Shown here piece by piece: positions 1 to 7,715 of a stretch of 49,855 bases of DNA (position 1 is its first letter; the number at the start of each line of letters is the position of its first letter). This DNA comes from a virus. The stretch lies in the IMG/VR virus record IMGVR_UViG_3300027708_000102, positions 1 to 49,855 of that record; one strand, written 5' to 3'. A program made the position numbers and the translations under genes. Below the pieces are notes generated by a model. It was given only the letters and a program-made list of their open reading frames with translations. It was not told where the DNA came from and did not search any database.

Positions 1-405
1 CGTGTCATGCAGCGTGGTCTCCACAGTGTAGCTCTTACCAATACCAGCTGGACCACTCACAACCAAACCCTTGACGATGTTAGCCGCAACCGCGCGGCTC
101 ATGTCTTCGAGAATATCAAAAGTCTCTTGCAGTTCCTTGCGGATCTGATCATCTGTGCGAGCCTGCTCTGCTACTGGTGCCTTGGCTGCTGTGTGCAGCT
201 CGCCAACATAGCTAATGTGAGCAGAATCGTTCACATAGATGCGGTTGCGTCCCGCACGCAAGCCAGGTACATCTGCGCCATCTACCGTGATATAGATGCC
301 GTCCTTGTCGCGCTTCTGCGTCTCAAGCAGCTTGAGAGAGACATTGCTTACGCTGGCTCCGCCGCGTGTGCGACCCTCTGTAACGTGTACGTAGCTTGCT
401 GACAT
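1..405 (-). CDS. P-loop ATPase, C-terminus outside window
   Basis: The reading frame starts at the ATG complementary to 403-405 and is still open at base 1, so only the first 135 residues are present. An N-terminal region of about 85 residues precedes a Walker A loop, GPAGIGKS, at about residues 118-125, which shows an ATP-binding AAA-type or helicase-type protein. Walker B and everything after it lie outside the window. It is the last visible gene of the recombination/replication block (gp32, UvsX, UvsY-like) on the same strand, so a DNA-metabolism role is likely. It has its own sigma70-like promoter about 35 bases upstream (439-466) and a GGAG ribosome-binding site. The exact family cannot be decided from this fragment. 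Confidence 0.75.
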   Translation of the reverse strand, partial: MSASYVHVTEGRTRGGASVSNVSLKLLETQKRDKDGIYITVDGADVPGLRAGRNRIYVNDSAHISYVGELHTAAKAPVAEQARTDDQIRKELQETFDILEDMSRAVAANIVKGLVVSGPAGIGKSYTVETTLHDT

Positions 406-438
406 GCTTTTGGCTCCGTTGTGCTCTCGTATGTCCAT

Positions 439-466
439 ACAATAGCACAATATGAGGTGCTGTCAA
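439..466 (-). promoter_or_regulatory. sigma70-like early promoter
   Basis: On the minus strand a perfect TTGACA (466-461) is followed by a 16-base spacer and TATTGT (444-439), just ahead of the ATPase gene. The flanks match a second promoter at 27023-27050: both have AAAAAACC two bases before TTGACAGC, then CCT, and TGC directly before the -10 hexamer. Confidence 0.75.
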
Positions 467-539
467 GCGGTTTTTTCAGCATTATAGGCTTGAAATCATT
501 GATGAAAATAGTGAAAAAACCGTTAAAAATACCGCAGAT

Positions 540-1004
540 TCAGCCTCGAGTGTCCAGATGCGCATCTTCCATGCCCTGTATGCGCAGGCGCACGATATTG
601 CTGATCTGGAACTGCTTCACGTCGAGGCCTTTGATCAGTGCCAGATACTTGTTGCGCACAAGCGCAACTTCGTTGATCAGCGTGGCCATGGTGACCACGT
701 CATCTTCCCCATCGATGTACTTTTCGATGCTGCGATCAGTAAGCTCGCGCTGATAGCGTTCCAGATACCTGCGATAGTGATCGCTGCGTAGCTTATCATA
801 CTTTATGTTTAGATGCTTGAGTATGGCTTCAACTTCCTGCAGCTGTCCAAAGCGATAGGCCATTATGCCGCTGAGTTCTTGGGCGGCTCTTTCGATGCCG
901 CCCACGATCTTGGCTTCGACCCAGGAACCTTCCAGCTGATGTTGATACCAATCGATCGCATCTGGCAGCATAGCCATGTCATCGACGACTCGATTATACC
1001 ACAT
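540..1004 (-). CDS. uvsY: UvsY-like recombination mediator
   Basis: This 154-residue protein is close in size to T4 UvsY (137), which loads UvsX recombinase onto gp32-coated single-stranded DNA. The central part is charged and helical (KYDKLRSDHYRRYLERYQRE, then DRSIEKYIDGEDD), and the end, KQFQISNIVRLRIQGME, resembles the C-terminal helix of UvsY-type proteins. The assignment rests on this pattern and on position: it lies three genes downstream of uvsX in the same minus-strand run, with gaps of 13 bases or less. The start is uncertain: the first ATG has no clear Shine-Dalgarno, and a TATAAATC box ends one base before it; ATGs at codons 10 and 12 are alternatives. Confidence 0.6.
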   Translation of the reverse strand: MWYNRVVDDMAMLPDAIDWYQHQLEGSWVEAKIVGGIERAAQELSGIMAYRFGQLQEVEAILKHLNIKYDKLRSDHYRRYLERYQRELTDRSIEKYIDGEDDVVTMATLINEVALVRNKYLALIKGLDVKQFQISNIVRLRIQGMEDAHLDTRG

Positions 1005-1017
1005 GATTTATACTCGG

Positions 1018-1209
1018 TTATGTACCAAACTTATTGTAAAGTTCCCAGAGCTTCCAGTCCATCTGATGAAGGCACTGCAGCATGGCAAACTGTACTTCTA
1101 GTTGAGCAGCTGCGATATCTGTCATATCTCGGCTATCAAGCGCAGAGTCAACTCGCTTCTGTAGCTGGTCTATGAAAACGTCCTGTGACTCGTTCTTTTG
1201 CCTGGTCAT
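1018..1209 (-). CDS. small hypothetical protein in uvsX operon
   Basis: A 63-residue protein starting MTRQKNESQDVF, predicted helical and rich in Gln and Asp, with no motif I recognise. The ATG at 1209 lies five bases after the stop of the upstream gene; a TTG at 1218 overlapping that stop is an alternative start with a better-spaced GAGG. Its place between two uvsX-linked genes, with only a 13-base gap to the UvsY-like gene, suggests cotranscription. No function is assigned. Confidence 0.6.
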   Translation of the reverse strand: MTRQKNESQDVFIDQLQKRVDSALDSRDMTDIAAAQLEVQFAMLQCLHQMDWKLWELYNKFGT

Positions 1210-1214
1210 GTCTA

Positions 1215-1460
1215 TCAATCATCCTCATAGTCAAGATCATATTCATAATCTTCTTCCACTGGTTCACCAGTATAATGCGCATCGATGGCACTGTCAAGGT
1301 GATCATCTTCGCCTTTTATGGCTTCAAAATCATCTCGATCCATGCCTTTGTCTGCGAAGATGTTGACCAATCTCCTAGCCATGTCTTCTCTCTTGTTGTT
1401 TGGAAGGAGGTCATTGACCACCTCCCAGACTTCTAATAGCAGGCTTGCTCCGATTTCCAT
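1215..1460 (-). CDS. small acidic protein next to uvsX
   Basis: An 81-residue protein with a helical N-terminal part (LLLEVWEVVNDLLPNNKRED) and a very acidic tail (EEDYEYDLDYEDD). Small proteins of this form (a VWEVVND segment followed by an acidic C-terminus) occur beside uvsX in aquatic T4-like phages; their function is not known to me. A GGAGG eight bases before the ATG supports the start, and three bases separate it from the uvsX stop. An acidic tail could mimic DNA or contact a DNA-binding partner, but that is speculation. Confidence 0.65.
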   Translation of the reverse strand: MEIGASLLLEVWEVVNDLLPNNKREDMARRLVNIFADKGMDRDDFEAIKGEDDHLDSAIDAHYTGEPVEEDYEYDLDYEDD

Positions 1461-1463
1461 CTA

Positions 1464-2549
1464 TCAATCCTCCGATGTTGCGGAATCCATGTTGTCTGGA
1501 TCAACTTCGAGTTCCAAGACTGGGGTTATCTTAGTCTCGTCCCATTCAGTCATGATCAGATCCAACAGCTCGTCGGTGACACCAGACCGGAAATACTTAT
1601 GTTCCTTGCCTGTCTTGTCGGTGTACTTGAGCTTGTTGCCGTCCTTGACCAACACGCCCTTCTTTTCGAACATCTCGATCAGACCGCTATATTCGTTCAT
1701 GCCAGTGTCCCAAGGGATCTTGATCTCCACGCTTTCAAACGGCTTGTTGTAGCGTGTCTTCATGATCTTGCAGGCTGCACGGATACCGCGCACGTCTGTG
1801 ACCTTCTTGCCATCCTCATCTTCCTTGAGCTTGAGCTTGCGCATGGCTACCACGATAGAGCTTGCATACACAAATCCCTGACCGCCTGAGATCTTGTCAT
1901 CCGGATCAAACATGTCTTGGCTGGCATAGGTGTGGTTGGTAACCACTAATCCAACGTCATACTCACCAAACATGTTCACGCAGTTGCGCACCAGTGCTGC
2001 CAGTGCCTTGGGCTTGCGACCCATGTCACCCTTCATCTCACCAGCTTCGAATTGGTTCACGTCGGTGGGTGTCAGCAGCATGCCCAGACTGTCCAGCACG
2101 AACAGGATCTTTGGACGCTCTTCTGGGTCAACCTTGTCAAACCTGCTCTTGTAGTCTTTCATGAAGTCGCTGACCAAGCGAGCAACGTCGTCGATCATGG
2201 CCATGTTTACTTTGAGCAGCTTCTCATCACTCGTATCAACGCCCAGTGGCTTGAGCCAGTTCTCGTCAAGTGCGTTCTCTGTATCGATCAAGATCGGGAA
2301 CACACCCGCTCGCTGAGCGTTTCTTATGACGTTGCCTGAGCAGATATAGCTTTTGCCGGAACCAGATTGTCCAGCAAACATGGTGACCTTGCCCAACGGG
2401 ATACCGTTCTTGAAGTCACCACTGATAGCATAGTTTAGAGCGTAATTACCGCTGTGGATCCAAGTCTTAGGATCATGGAATCCAAGGCTGAGACTAGGGA
2501 TAGTCTTGGCGATGTCCTTCCTGAATTTACTGATGTCAAATGGCTTCAC
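1464..2549 (-). CDS. uvsX: UvsX RecA-like recombinase
   Basis: A 361-residue RecA-family strand-exchange ATPase of the T4 UvsX type, acting in recombination-dependent replication and repair. Walker A is GQSGSGKS at residues 60-67, the Walker B strand ends in Asp about 153 (ILFVLDS), and a catalytic Glu lies in LIDTENALD near 91. The length is close to T4 UvsX (391). The start is a GTG (CAC at 2547-2549 on the plus strand) with AGGAG seven bases upstream. It follows gp32 with a strong hairpin between them (2573-2601) and leads the two small genes and the UvsY-like gene. Confidence 0.95.
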   Translation of the reverse strand: MKPFDISKFRKDIAKTIPSLSLGFHDPKTWIHSGNYALNYAISGDFKNGIPLGKVTMFAGQSGSGKSYICSGNVIRNAQRAGVFPILIDTENALDENWLKPLGVDTSDEKLLKVNMAMIDDVARLVSDFMKDYKSRFDKVDPEERPKILFVLDSLGMLLTPTDVNQFEAGEMKGDMGRKPKALAALVRNCVNMFGEYDVGLVVTNHTYASQDMFDPDDKISGGQGFVYASSIVVAMRKLKLKEDEDGKKVTDVRGIRAACKIMKTRYNKPFESVEIKIPWDTGMNEYSGLIEMFEKKGVLVKDGNKLKYTDKTGKEHKYFRSGVTDELLDLIMTEWDETKITPVLELEVDPDNMDSATSED

Positions 2550-2572
2550 TTTTTGCTCCTGTGATCATGTGG

Positions 2573-2601
2573 CAGGATGGGCGATTTGCTCGCCCATCCT
2601 G
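2573..2601 (-). terminator. strong hairpin between gp32 and uvsX
   Basis: A perfect 12-bp stem (CAGGATGGGCGA at 2573-2584 pairs with 2590-2601) with a five-base loop. No T-run follows on the minus strand, so it is not a textbook terminator. It could be a leaky terminator, an attenuator or an mRNA 3'-end stabiliser for gp32. Confidence 0.5.
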
Positions 2602-2613
2602 TGTGTTATTGGA

Positions 2614-3666
2614 TTAGGATTGACCGCCGAGCTTGCGAGCGCGGATGGCTGCCAGGATAGCATCAGGAGAGTTTAATGTTGGCTTTTCTGCTGCTGGTGC
2701 TGCTGGTGCTGCTGCCTTGGGCGGATCCACATCAAATGGAGCTTCGTCCACTGGAGCTGCCTTTGGAGCCGCACGTTCCATGATGCTGGCTGCTGTGACT
2801 GGTTTGGTCACAGGAGTTGCTGTGGTGTTAGCAGCAACATCGTTGTTGCTAGCAAACGCATCCATGCGCATGCCGTTTGGACGATAGAACTGTCCCCAAC
2901 GATCTGCGTCATAGAGATCCTCGTTCACCGATGCTTCAAACATCTCCATGATTGCTGCGAGATGCGCATCATCCGGCTTCTTTGGCAGGAAGCTGTTGAG
3001 CGTGAACAGTCCATGCTTTTCAATGGCGCTGAGTTCATCAACGTTGAGAGCACGTTCCTTCATAGACCAAGATGAGCTGCTATAATTGGCATACCCACCC
3101 TTAGTTGTCTTAGACAGGTAGAAATCACGTCCAGATTCGTAATCAGTAGGGCTATTCTCAAGATCCTGACGCATAAGGATCGCCTTAATAGCATCAAACA
3201 CGCTAGGATTGATGATAAATCTCCGGATTGGATTTTCCGGCGTGTTATCATCCTTGTTAGGATTCTGCGTGACAAAACCCTGGAACACATAGCTCTTCTT
3301 CCGCCAGTACTTGCGAGCCATATCTTCCAAAGTAGGATCCTTCCACCACGGACGTGTTTCGGCTGCGATGGGGCAGCTGCCTGGCTTCCACATGTCCATG
3401 CAAGGTACTTGCACTTCAACTGGACGAGCATCATTTTGCCCCTTGACTCCAGGGAATGGAATCTTGATGATGAGTCGTTCCACCCAGAAGAAGTCGTTGG
3501 TGTCGTCGCCGTCCGGCAGAAACCTCAGAGTGGCAGTTGAGCCCTCTGGGTTGTTCCAAAACGGATAAATGGAGTTGTCGCCGGTAAATTGGCCGCCACG
3601 CGAGCGGTCTTTGCGAGCCTGCTGCTCTAACAGCTTGGCTTGGATTTCTTTAAGATTCAGTCCCAT
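2614..3666 (-). CDS. 32: gp32 single-stranded DNA-binding protein
   Basis: A 350-residue protein of the T4 gp32 family, which coats single-stranded DNA during replication, recombination and repair. The N-terminal basic region (KEIQAKLLEQQARKDRSRGG) corresponds to the cooperativity domain, followed by the OB-fold core with STATLRFLPDGDDTNDFFWV. Cys89 and Cys98 sit where T4 has part of its zinc site, but the complete His/Cys set is not evident. The C-terminal 70 residues are Ala/Pro-rich, and the usual very acidic tail is weak, ending LGGQS. A GGAGG eight bases before the ATG fixes the start. Upstream are overlapping early and late promoter elements. Confidence 0.92.
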   Translation of the reverse strand: MGLNLKEIQAKLLEQQARKDRSRGGQFTGDNSIYPFWNNPEGSTATLRFLPDGDDTNDFFWVERLIIKIPFPGVKGQNDARPVEVQVPCMDMWKPGSCPIAAETRPWWKDPTLEDMARKYWRKKSYVFQGFVTQNPNKDDNTPENPIRRFIINPSVFDAIKAILMRQDLENSPTDYESGRDFYLSKTTKGGYANYSSSSWSMKERALNVDELSAIEKHGLFTLNSFLPKKPDDAHLAAIMEMFEASVNEDLYDADRWGQFYRPNGMRMDAFASNNDVAANTTATPVTKPVTAASIMERAAPKAAPVDEAPFDVDPPKAAAPAAPAAEKPTLNSPDAILAAIRARKLGGQS

Positions 3667-3746
3667 GATATGTGCCTCCTATGTGTGCTTTCATGTGCCT
3701 AATTGTGCTATAGACAGCCCGCAACACCTGTTGCTGACTGACAGTT

Positions 3747-3777
3747 TATTTATGCCGCAGCGATTGTCAAGTGTCAA
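3747..3777 (-). promoter_or_regulatory. overlapping early and late promoters of gp32
   Basis: Two TTGACA hexamers lie at 3777-3772 and 3770-3765 (minus strand). The first is 17 bases from CATAAA, which is itself part of CATAAATA (3754-3747), a T4-type late box; the second is 16 bases from TAAACT. The remaining part of the 162-base gap 3667-3828 holds the gp32 leader and nothing else recognised. Confidence 0.6.
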
Positions 3778-3828
3778 TCTGCTATCTAAGTTTTCAGTGG
3801 AGAATTGGATTGGTGACAGCCGCATGCA

Positions 3829-4851
3829 TTACATAATGCCGGCTAGTTCCTCTAGTCGCAAGAGCTCTTGATCCATCTCTGAACTAGGTACAGTGATGCG
3901 GTAACCATGGCTTACCAAATACCTAGCAGCAGTTTCTAACGCATCCATGTTGGGGACATCCGACTTCTCGCAACCACAAGTTTCGGCTAGCCTATCCCGC
4001 AATTCTATCACTTGTTCAGCTGGTGAACTCATTGTGCTGCTGGCTAGCTTGGTAATGCCAGTGGCATAACCCTTGCTGCCACTGAGCCTCTTGCTTTCTT
4101 TGGCAAGTTGCTCTAGTGCACCCTTGACATGAAGACCAAGCTCTTGATCTTTGTTACGCATCAGCTTGTTAGCACGCTTGAGCTTGATGTAATCCTCGCT
4201 CATGCGCATGATAGCTTTAGCAGTCTGGTCACCAAAACGACCATCGTTGGCAAGATGCCGTGCCATAGCCCTGGCGCCCGCTATATGAGCATGGGGATAA
4301 GCAAAGCGCTCGCCCATCTTGGTCTCTATGAATATGTTCTTGATGTGGCGCCAACGACTGCCCTTCTTCTCTTCGTTCACGGGATCAGTATGGCGTATGA
4401 TCAGCTTGCTATTGCCTATCTGCTGGTAACTGCTCTTGGTGCTACCGTAAGGCTTGCTGATATCGCGGCTCTCTTGGATGTTGTTCACAGCATCTTCCCT
4501 GGGATCAATGTCATGATCAAACTTATACCAGTTCACACTGATGTTTTCCTTGTCACCAACATTGACTTGCATGCTGTCCTTGATCTTGATGACTGTGTTA
4601 AAATCCTTATCGTTAACTAGATTAGGCGTCTTGATATCCATGTGGCTACTGGCATCCTCGTCATGCAGCGTCACTAATATGTTAAAGCTGTCCAGTTTTG
4701 GATCACTGCTTGGTATGGTAGCAAAGAATCTAGTGGCTTCATGTGGATCCATGGTCTTGCTGCCGCCTTTGTCAAACATCTGCGTGCGATAGCCGTTGCC
4801 TCGCAGTATGCCAAAGATCTTATCGCCTATGATGTCCCAGTTGTGATTCAT
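3829..4851 (-). CDS. conserved phage protein of unknown function
   Basis: A 340-residue protein between gp17 and gp32. A central segment (FIETKMGERFAYPHAHIAGA, then RAMARHLANDGRFGD) resembles a protein found in aquatic T4-like phages, without known function. The C-terminal 60 residues are helical and acidic, ending in a Leu/Glu-rich helix. No catalytic motif, signal peptide or membrane segment is visible. The ATG at 4851 has no Shine-Dalgarno; a CTAAATA box (4859-4865) ends seven bases before it, suggesting late transcription with a very short leader. A virion-associated role is possible but unsupported. Confidence 0.7.
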   Translation of the reverse strand: MNHNWDIIGDKIFGILRGNGYRTQMFDKGGSKTMDPHEATRFFATIPSSDPKLDSFNILVTLHDEDASSHMDIKTPNLVNDKDFNTVIKIKDSMQVNVGDKENISVNWYKFDHDIDPREDAVNNIQESRDISKPYGSTKSSYQQIGNSKLIIRHTDPVNEEKKGSRWRHIKNIFIETKMGERFAYPHAHIAGARAMARHLANDGRFGDQTAKAIMRMSEDYIKLKRANKLMRNKDQELGLHVKGALEQLAKESKRLSGSKGYATGITKLASSTMSSPAEQVIELRDRLAETCGCEKSDVPNMDALETAARYLVSHGYRITVPSSEMDQELLRLEELAGIM

Positions 4852-4868
4852 GATGCTATATTTAGCTG

Positions 4869-6455
4869 TTAGAAGCCTAGGCTGATGGGCATTGGTTCCT
4901 GAACGTCCTCGACAAACTCGTCTTTCATGAGATTGCCAAAGTTCTCATCCCAGCGAGTGACCATCTGCATCATGCGCACACACAGTATGGTGGCCATCAC
5001 GGCATCATCGTGCTCTCCAACCTTGCCTTCAAAGCTGTTGCCCTTGGAAACAAAGAACTTCAGCTGTCTGACCAATTGCTTGCTGCGCAAAACCAGCTTG
5101 TTGCTTTCTATGAGGCTCTTCATCTTGGTGCAGGCCATGGCCTTGCTGCGCACGTTGGTGTTCAGGCCTCGACGCAGCCTGCTCACTCCCTTGACCTTTG
5201 GTTCATGCAACCATATGGCATTAAAGTTTTCTTCACCGATCTCGTCTATGCTCACGATAGCTGCTTCGCCCCAGCTGTTGTTTTCCAGAGTGAAGTATAT
5301 CTCTGGTTCACCACGCTGTTCATTGCTCTTGCGCATCTCAGCATGTATGAAGTTGATGATGCCTTGCATGGTCTTGACCTGCTGAGGTATGCTGGTACGA
5401 TTGTGGTTCCACTCTGCCACCTGTGCCATGTCCGGAAGGCTGAAGACCTGTATGCAGCTGTGATCTTTGCCCACACCAGCACTGGGATCCAGAGCCACCA
5501 GGTAAGTCTTGTTGGGTTTGATCTGATCATACCAGCGTGTCTGACCGGTCTTGAACAAAGGTTCGGTACCCTGAAGCTGCAGCAGCGTGGCCGCATTGAT
5601 CAGAGTCTCATCAGCTGTGATGAACTCAACCCCGTACTCTCGCCTAAATCGGTCTATACCGATCTTGGCACGCTCTTTATCTGCCCAGACTTCATCCCTG
5701 CCTGGCACTTCGCTGTAGTGAGCTGTGAATGCCGCAAAGCCGTTCACACCCAGGCCATCTGGTGTGTCATTGCCATAATCATCCACTGTCTTGTTGGCAC
5801 CAAACCAAATCTCTGCGAACTTGTCCTCGTCACTGTTGGGTGTGCTGGTGATGATGCACTTACCACCAGTTGCTAGAGTAGGACTCATAGCAGTCCAAAA
5901 TTCTTCTGCGATACGCGGCTTCACGAACGCAAACTCATCCAAATACAGCAGCGAGATACTCATGCCGCGCCCGCTATCTGGAGTTGTTGTAGTTGCCTTG
6001 ATACGAGATCCATTATCGAACTTGATGTCCTGCACATTATATATGGCAACACCGGCACGTATCCAATCTGGCAGTTCTTCATAGGCAAACTTCACGCGAT
6101 CCATGATCTCATTGGCTGCGCGGAACTTGTTGGCCGCTATCAACACCGTGACATCTTTGTTGAACATAGCATACCATAACAGATAACCCGCTGCCGTGGT
6201 AGTCTTGCCACTCTGCCGTGGCAAAAGTGCTATCACGCTGGTATTCTTCCAGTATGCGTGTACCAAACGCTTCTGATAATCATATGCTTCAAATGCCATG
6301 CGACCTTTGGTAGGATGCTGTATCTTCATGTAATTTTCCATGAAATACAGAGGGTCCTTGGCACAGCGTGCTATCTCGCGGATCTGTTCAGCCGTGTAGG
6401 CAGTCTTCTTGTTAGCCTGCTTTACTATCTGGAAATCTATGTCAGTCTTAGCCAT
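4869..6455 (-). CDS. 17: gp17 terminase large subunit
   Basis: A 528-residue DNA-packaging motor (T4 gp17 is 610), which translocates DNA into proheads and cuts it. The ATPase domain has Walker A LPRQSGKTT at residues 78-86 and Walker B LLYLDEFAF with Asp173 and Glu174. The C-terminal RNase H-fold nuclease has Asp323 in ALDPSAGVGKDHS, a candidate acidic Glu391 in TLENN and Asp483/484 in GEHDDAVMA. All three expected acidic positions and the motor motifs are present, so the enzyme looks intact. The small subunit gene lies two genes upstream. The ribosome-binding site is weak. Confidence 0.96.
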   Translation of the reverse strand: MAKTDIDFQIVKQANKKTAYTAEQIREIARCAKDPLYFMENYMKIQHPTKGRMAFEAYDYQKRLVHAYWKNTSVIALLPRQSGKTTTAAGYLLWYAMFNKDVTVLIAANKFRAANEIMDRVKFAYEELPDWIRAGVAIYNVQDIKFDNGSRIKATTTTPDSGRGMSISLLYLDEFAFVKPRIAEEFWTAMSPTLATGGKCIITSTPNSDEDKFAEIWFGANKTVDDYGNDTPDGLGVNGFAAFTAHYSEVPGRDEVWADKERAKIGIDRFRREYGVEFITADETLINAATLLQLQGTEPLFKTGQTRWYDQIKPNKTYLVALDPSAGVGKDHSCIQVFSLPDMAQVAEWNHNRTSIPQQVKTMQGIINFIHAEMRKSNEQRGEPEIYFTLENNSWGEAAIVSIDEIGEENFNAIWLHEPKVKGVSRLRRGLNTNVRSKAMACTKMKSLIESNKLVLRSKQLVRQLKFFVSKGNSFEGKVGEHDDAVMATILCVRMMQMVTRWDENFGNLMKDEFVEDVQEPMPISLGF

Positions 6456-6469
6456 GTGTTACTCAAGCG

Positions 6470-6492
6470 AACAGCGGCATATAGCCGCTGTT
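6470..6492 (-). other. hairpin upstream of terminase gene
   Basis: A perfect 9-bp stem, AACAGCGGC (6470-6478) with GCCGCTGTT (6484-6492), and loop ATATA, fills the 63-base gap before gp17. There is no T-run after it. It may be a leaky terminator or a translation control element close to the gp17 start. Confidence 0.45.
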
Positions 6493-6518
6493 ACTTATAT
6501 TTGTTAAGCGTTGATCTA

Positions 6519-7712
6519 TCAATTCATCACGTCTTGACGACCAATATGGCTCAGAGGACTGCGGCTACCATCAGTTACAGGTTCCTCATTGCTGAATGGA
6601 TCTTTGTCAAACTTATCACGAGAATTAGCTGTCAATGGGCTTTCTGATCCGTCATTGCTGTGCTCTAAATCAGCTTCTATGAGATAATTTGTGTATTCTT
6701 CGTTGAGCACGTTGAACAAGCTGTTGGCGCGCTGGGCCTGTTCGCTCATAAGCGTGTTATCACCGATCTTACCAAAGCGCTGGTTGATGTGGCGACCTTG
6801 ATAGATGTAATCTTCGGGGTCAATTGGCTCACCGTCTTCTGAATGCTCCGTATGACCATAGTCATGATCAGCATTTTCCATAGCAACTTCTTCACAGGTG
6901 CAGTTAGTCTGCGGATTACCACAGTGTGAACAGGTAGGCTCAGCTGACACACCATAAGGCATGCCGGCTTTTGGTGCCGCTACTACCAATTCAGCGTGAG
7001 CATTGCTGCGTCCAACACCGCTCATAGCCAACAAGCGCTCTAGGGTATCAAAGTCCTCGTCTGTGGCTGTTACAGTCATGCTCTTATGGCTGCCTTTTTC
7101 ATCAATGTTCTGTGTCATCACGATGTTCATGCTCTCACGCAGCTGCTTTTGGCTTTCGTTGTAAGCGTACACAAAACCCTGTGTGTCTGGGCCATTGTTA
7201 GTGGCACCGATCGGAGTAAATGGTATTGGGCCCAGCGGAGCATCCTCTTCCATGCTCGATGACCAGCACTCTTCCATTCCATGCACAGGGCACATCTCGC
7301 CTTCTGCCGTCATGTTGCACTCGCCTTCTTCCATGTTCTCATGCATCTCGTCGTGCTCGATGTCTTTGGTCACTTCACGTCCGGCACGCTCTGCCTTGTC
7401 GTCTTCGCTGCCACGTTTGTGACCATGAATGTGATCTTTGTGGCGCTCGTCATATTCAATGTCATGAGCAACTCTGCGTCCAGCTTTCTCAGCACGGTCG
7501 TCACGAGTATGATCAGACTCTTCATCCATCATCTCGCCCCGGCTGTCTTCCATCTGTATGCTGCCCTGATATCCGACGCATTCTTCCATGCCATGCACAG
7601 GGCACATCTCGCCCTCAGCTGTCATGTTGCACTCTTCAGCTTCAAACACGCTGTCTCTGCGTCCCAAGGACTCTATAGCCCTAAGCTTGCCTAATATGCT
7701 ATGGAAATCCAT
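6519..7712 (-). CDS. Cys/His-rich internal-repeat protein, unknown
   Basis: A 397-residue acidic protein. The 18-residue unit CNMTAEGEMCPVHGMEEC occurs identically at residues 28-45 and 132-149, giving C-X8-C-X2-H-X4-C. Between them a charged unit is also duplicated (DDRAEKAGRRVAHDIEYDER near 71-90 and DDKAERAGREVTKDIEHDEM near 104-123). A third Cys cluster, CSHCGNPQTNCTC (261-273), looks like a zinc knuckle. These could bind metal, but no known fold is recognised. It lies three bases after the preceding gene and just before gp17, inside the packaging/head block, so a structural or head-associated role is plausible. The repeats make it a candidate for rapid length variation. Confidence 0.7.
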   Translation of the reverse strand: MDFHSILGKLRAIESLGRRDSVFEAEECNMTAEGEMCPVHGMEECVGYQGSIQMEDSRGEMMDEESDHTRDDRAEKAGRRVAHDIEYDERHKDHIHGHKRGSEDDKAERAGREVTKDIEHDEMHENMEEGECNMTAEGEMCPVHGMEECWSSSMEEDAPLGPIPFTPIGATNNGPDTQGFVYAYNESQKQLRESMNIVMTQNIDEKGSHKSMTVTATDEDFDTLERLLAMSGVGRSNAHAELVVAAPKAGMPYGVSAEPTCSHCGNPQTNCTCEEVAMENADHDYGHTEHSEDGEPIDPEDYIYQGRHINQRFGKIGDNTLMSEQAQRANSLFNVLNEEYTNYLIEADLEHSNDGSESPLTANSRDKFDKDPFSNEEPVTDGSRSPLSHIGRQDVMN

Positions 7713-7715
7713 GGT

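Noticed and set aside
5010-5876. Long plus-strand open frame opposite the terminase gene
   Set aside because: It is antisense to a well-supported gp17 coding sequence, and its translation shows no family similarity and no start signal.
6519-7712. CRISPR-like direct repeat caused by the duplicated 18-residue unit
   Set aside because: Only two copies, in frame, within one protein-coding gene; a protein repeat explains it.
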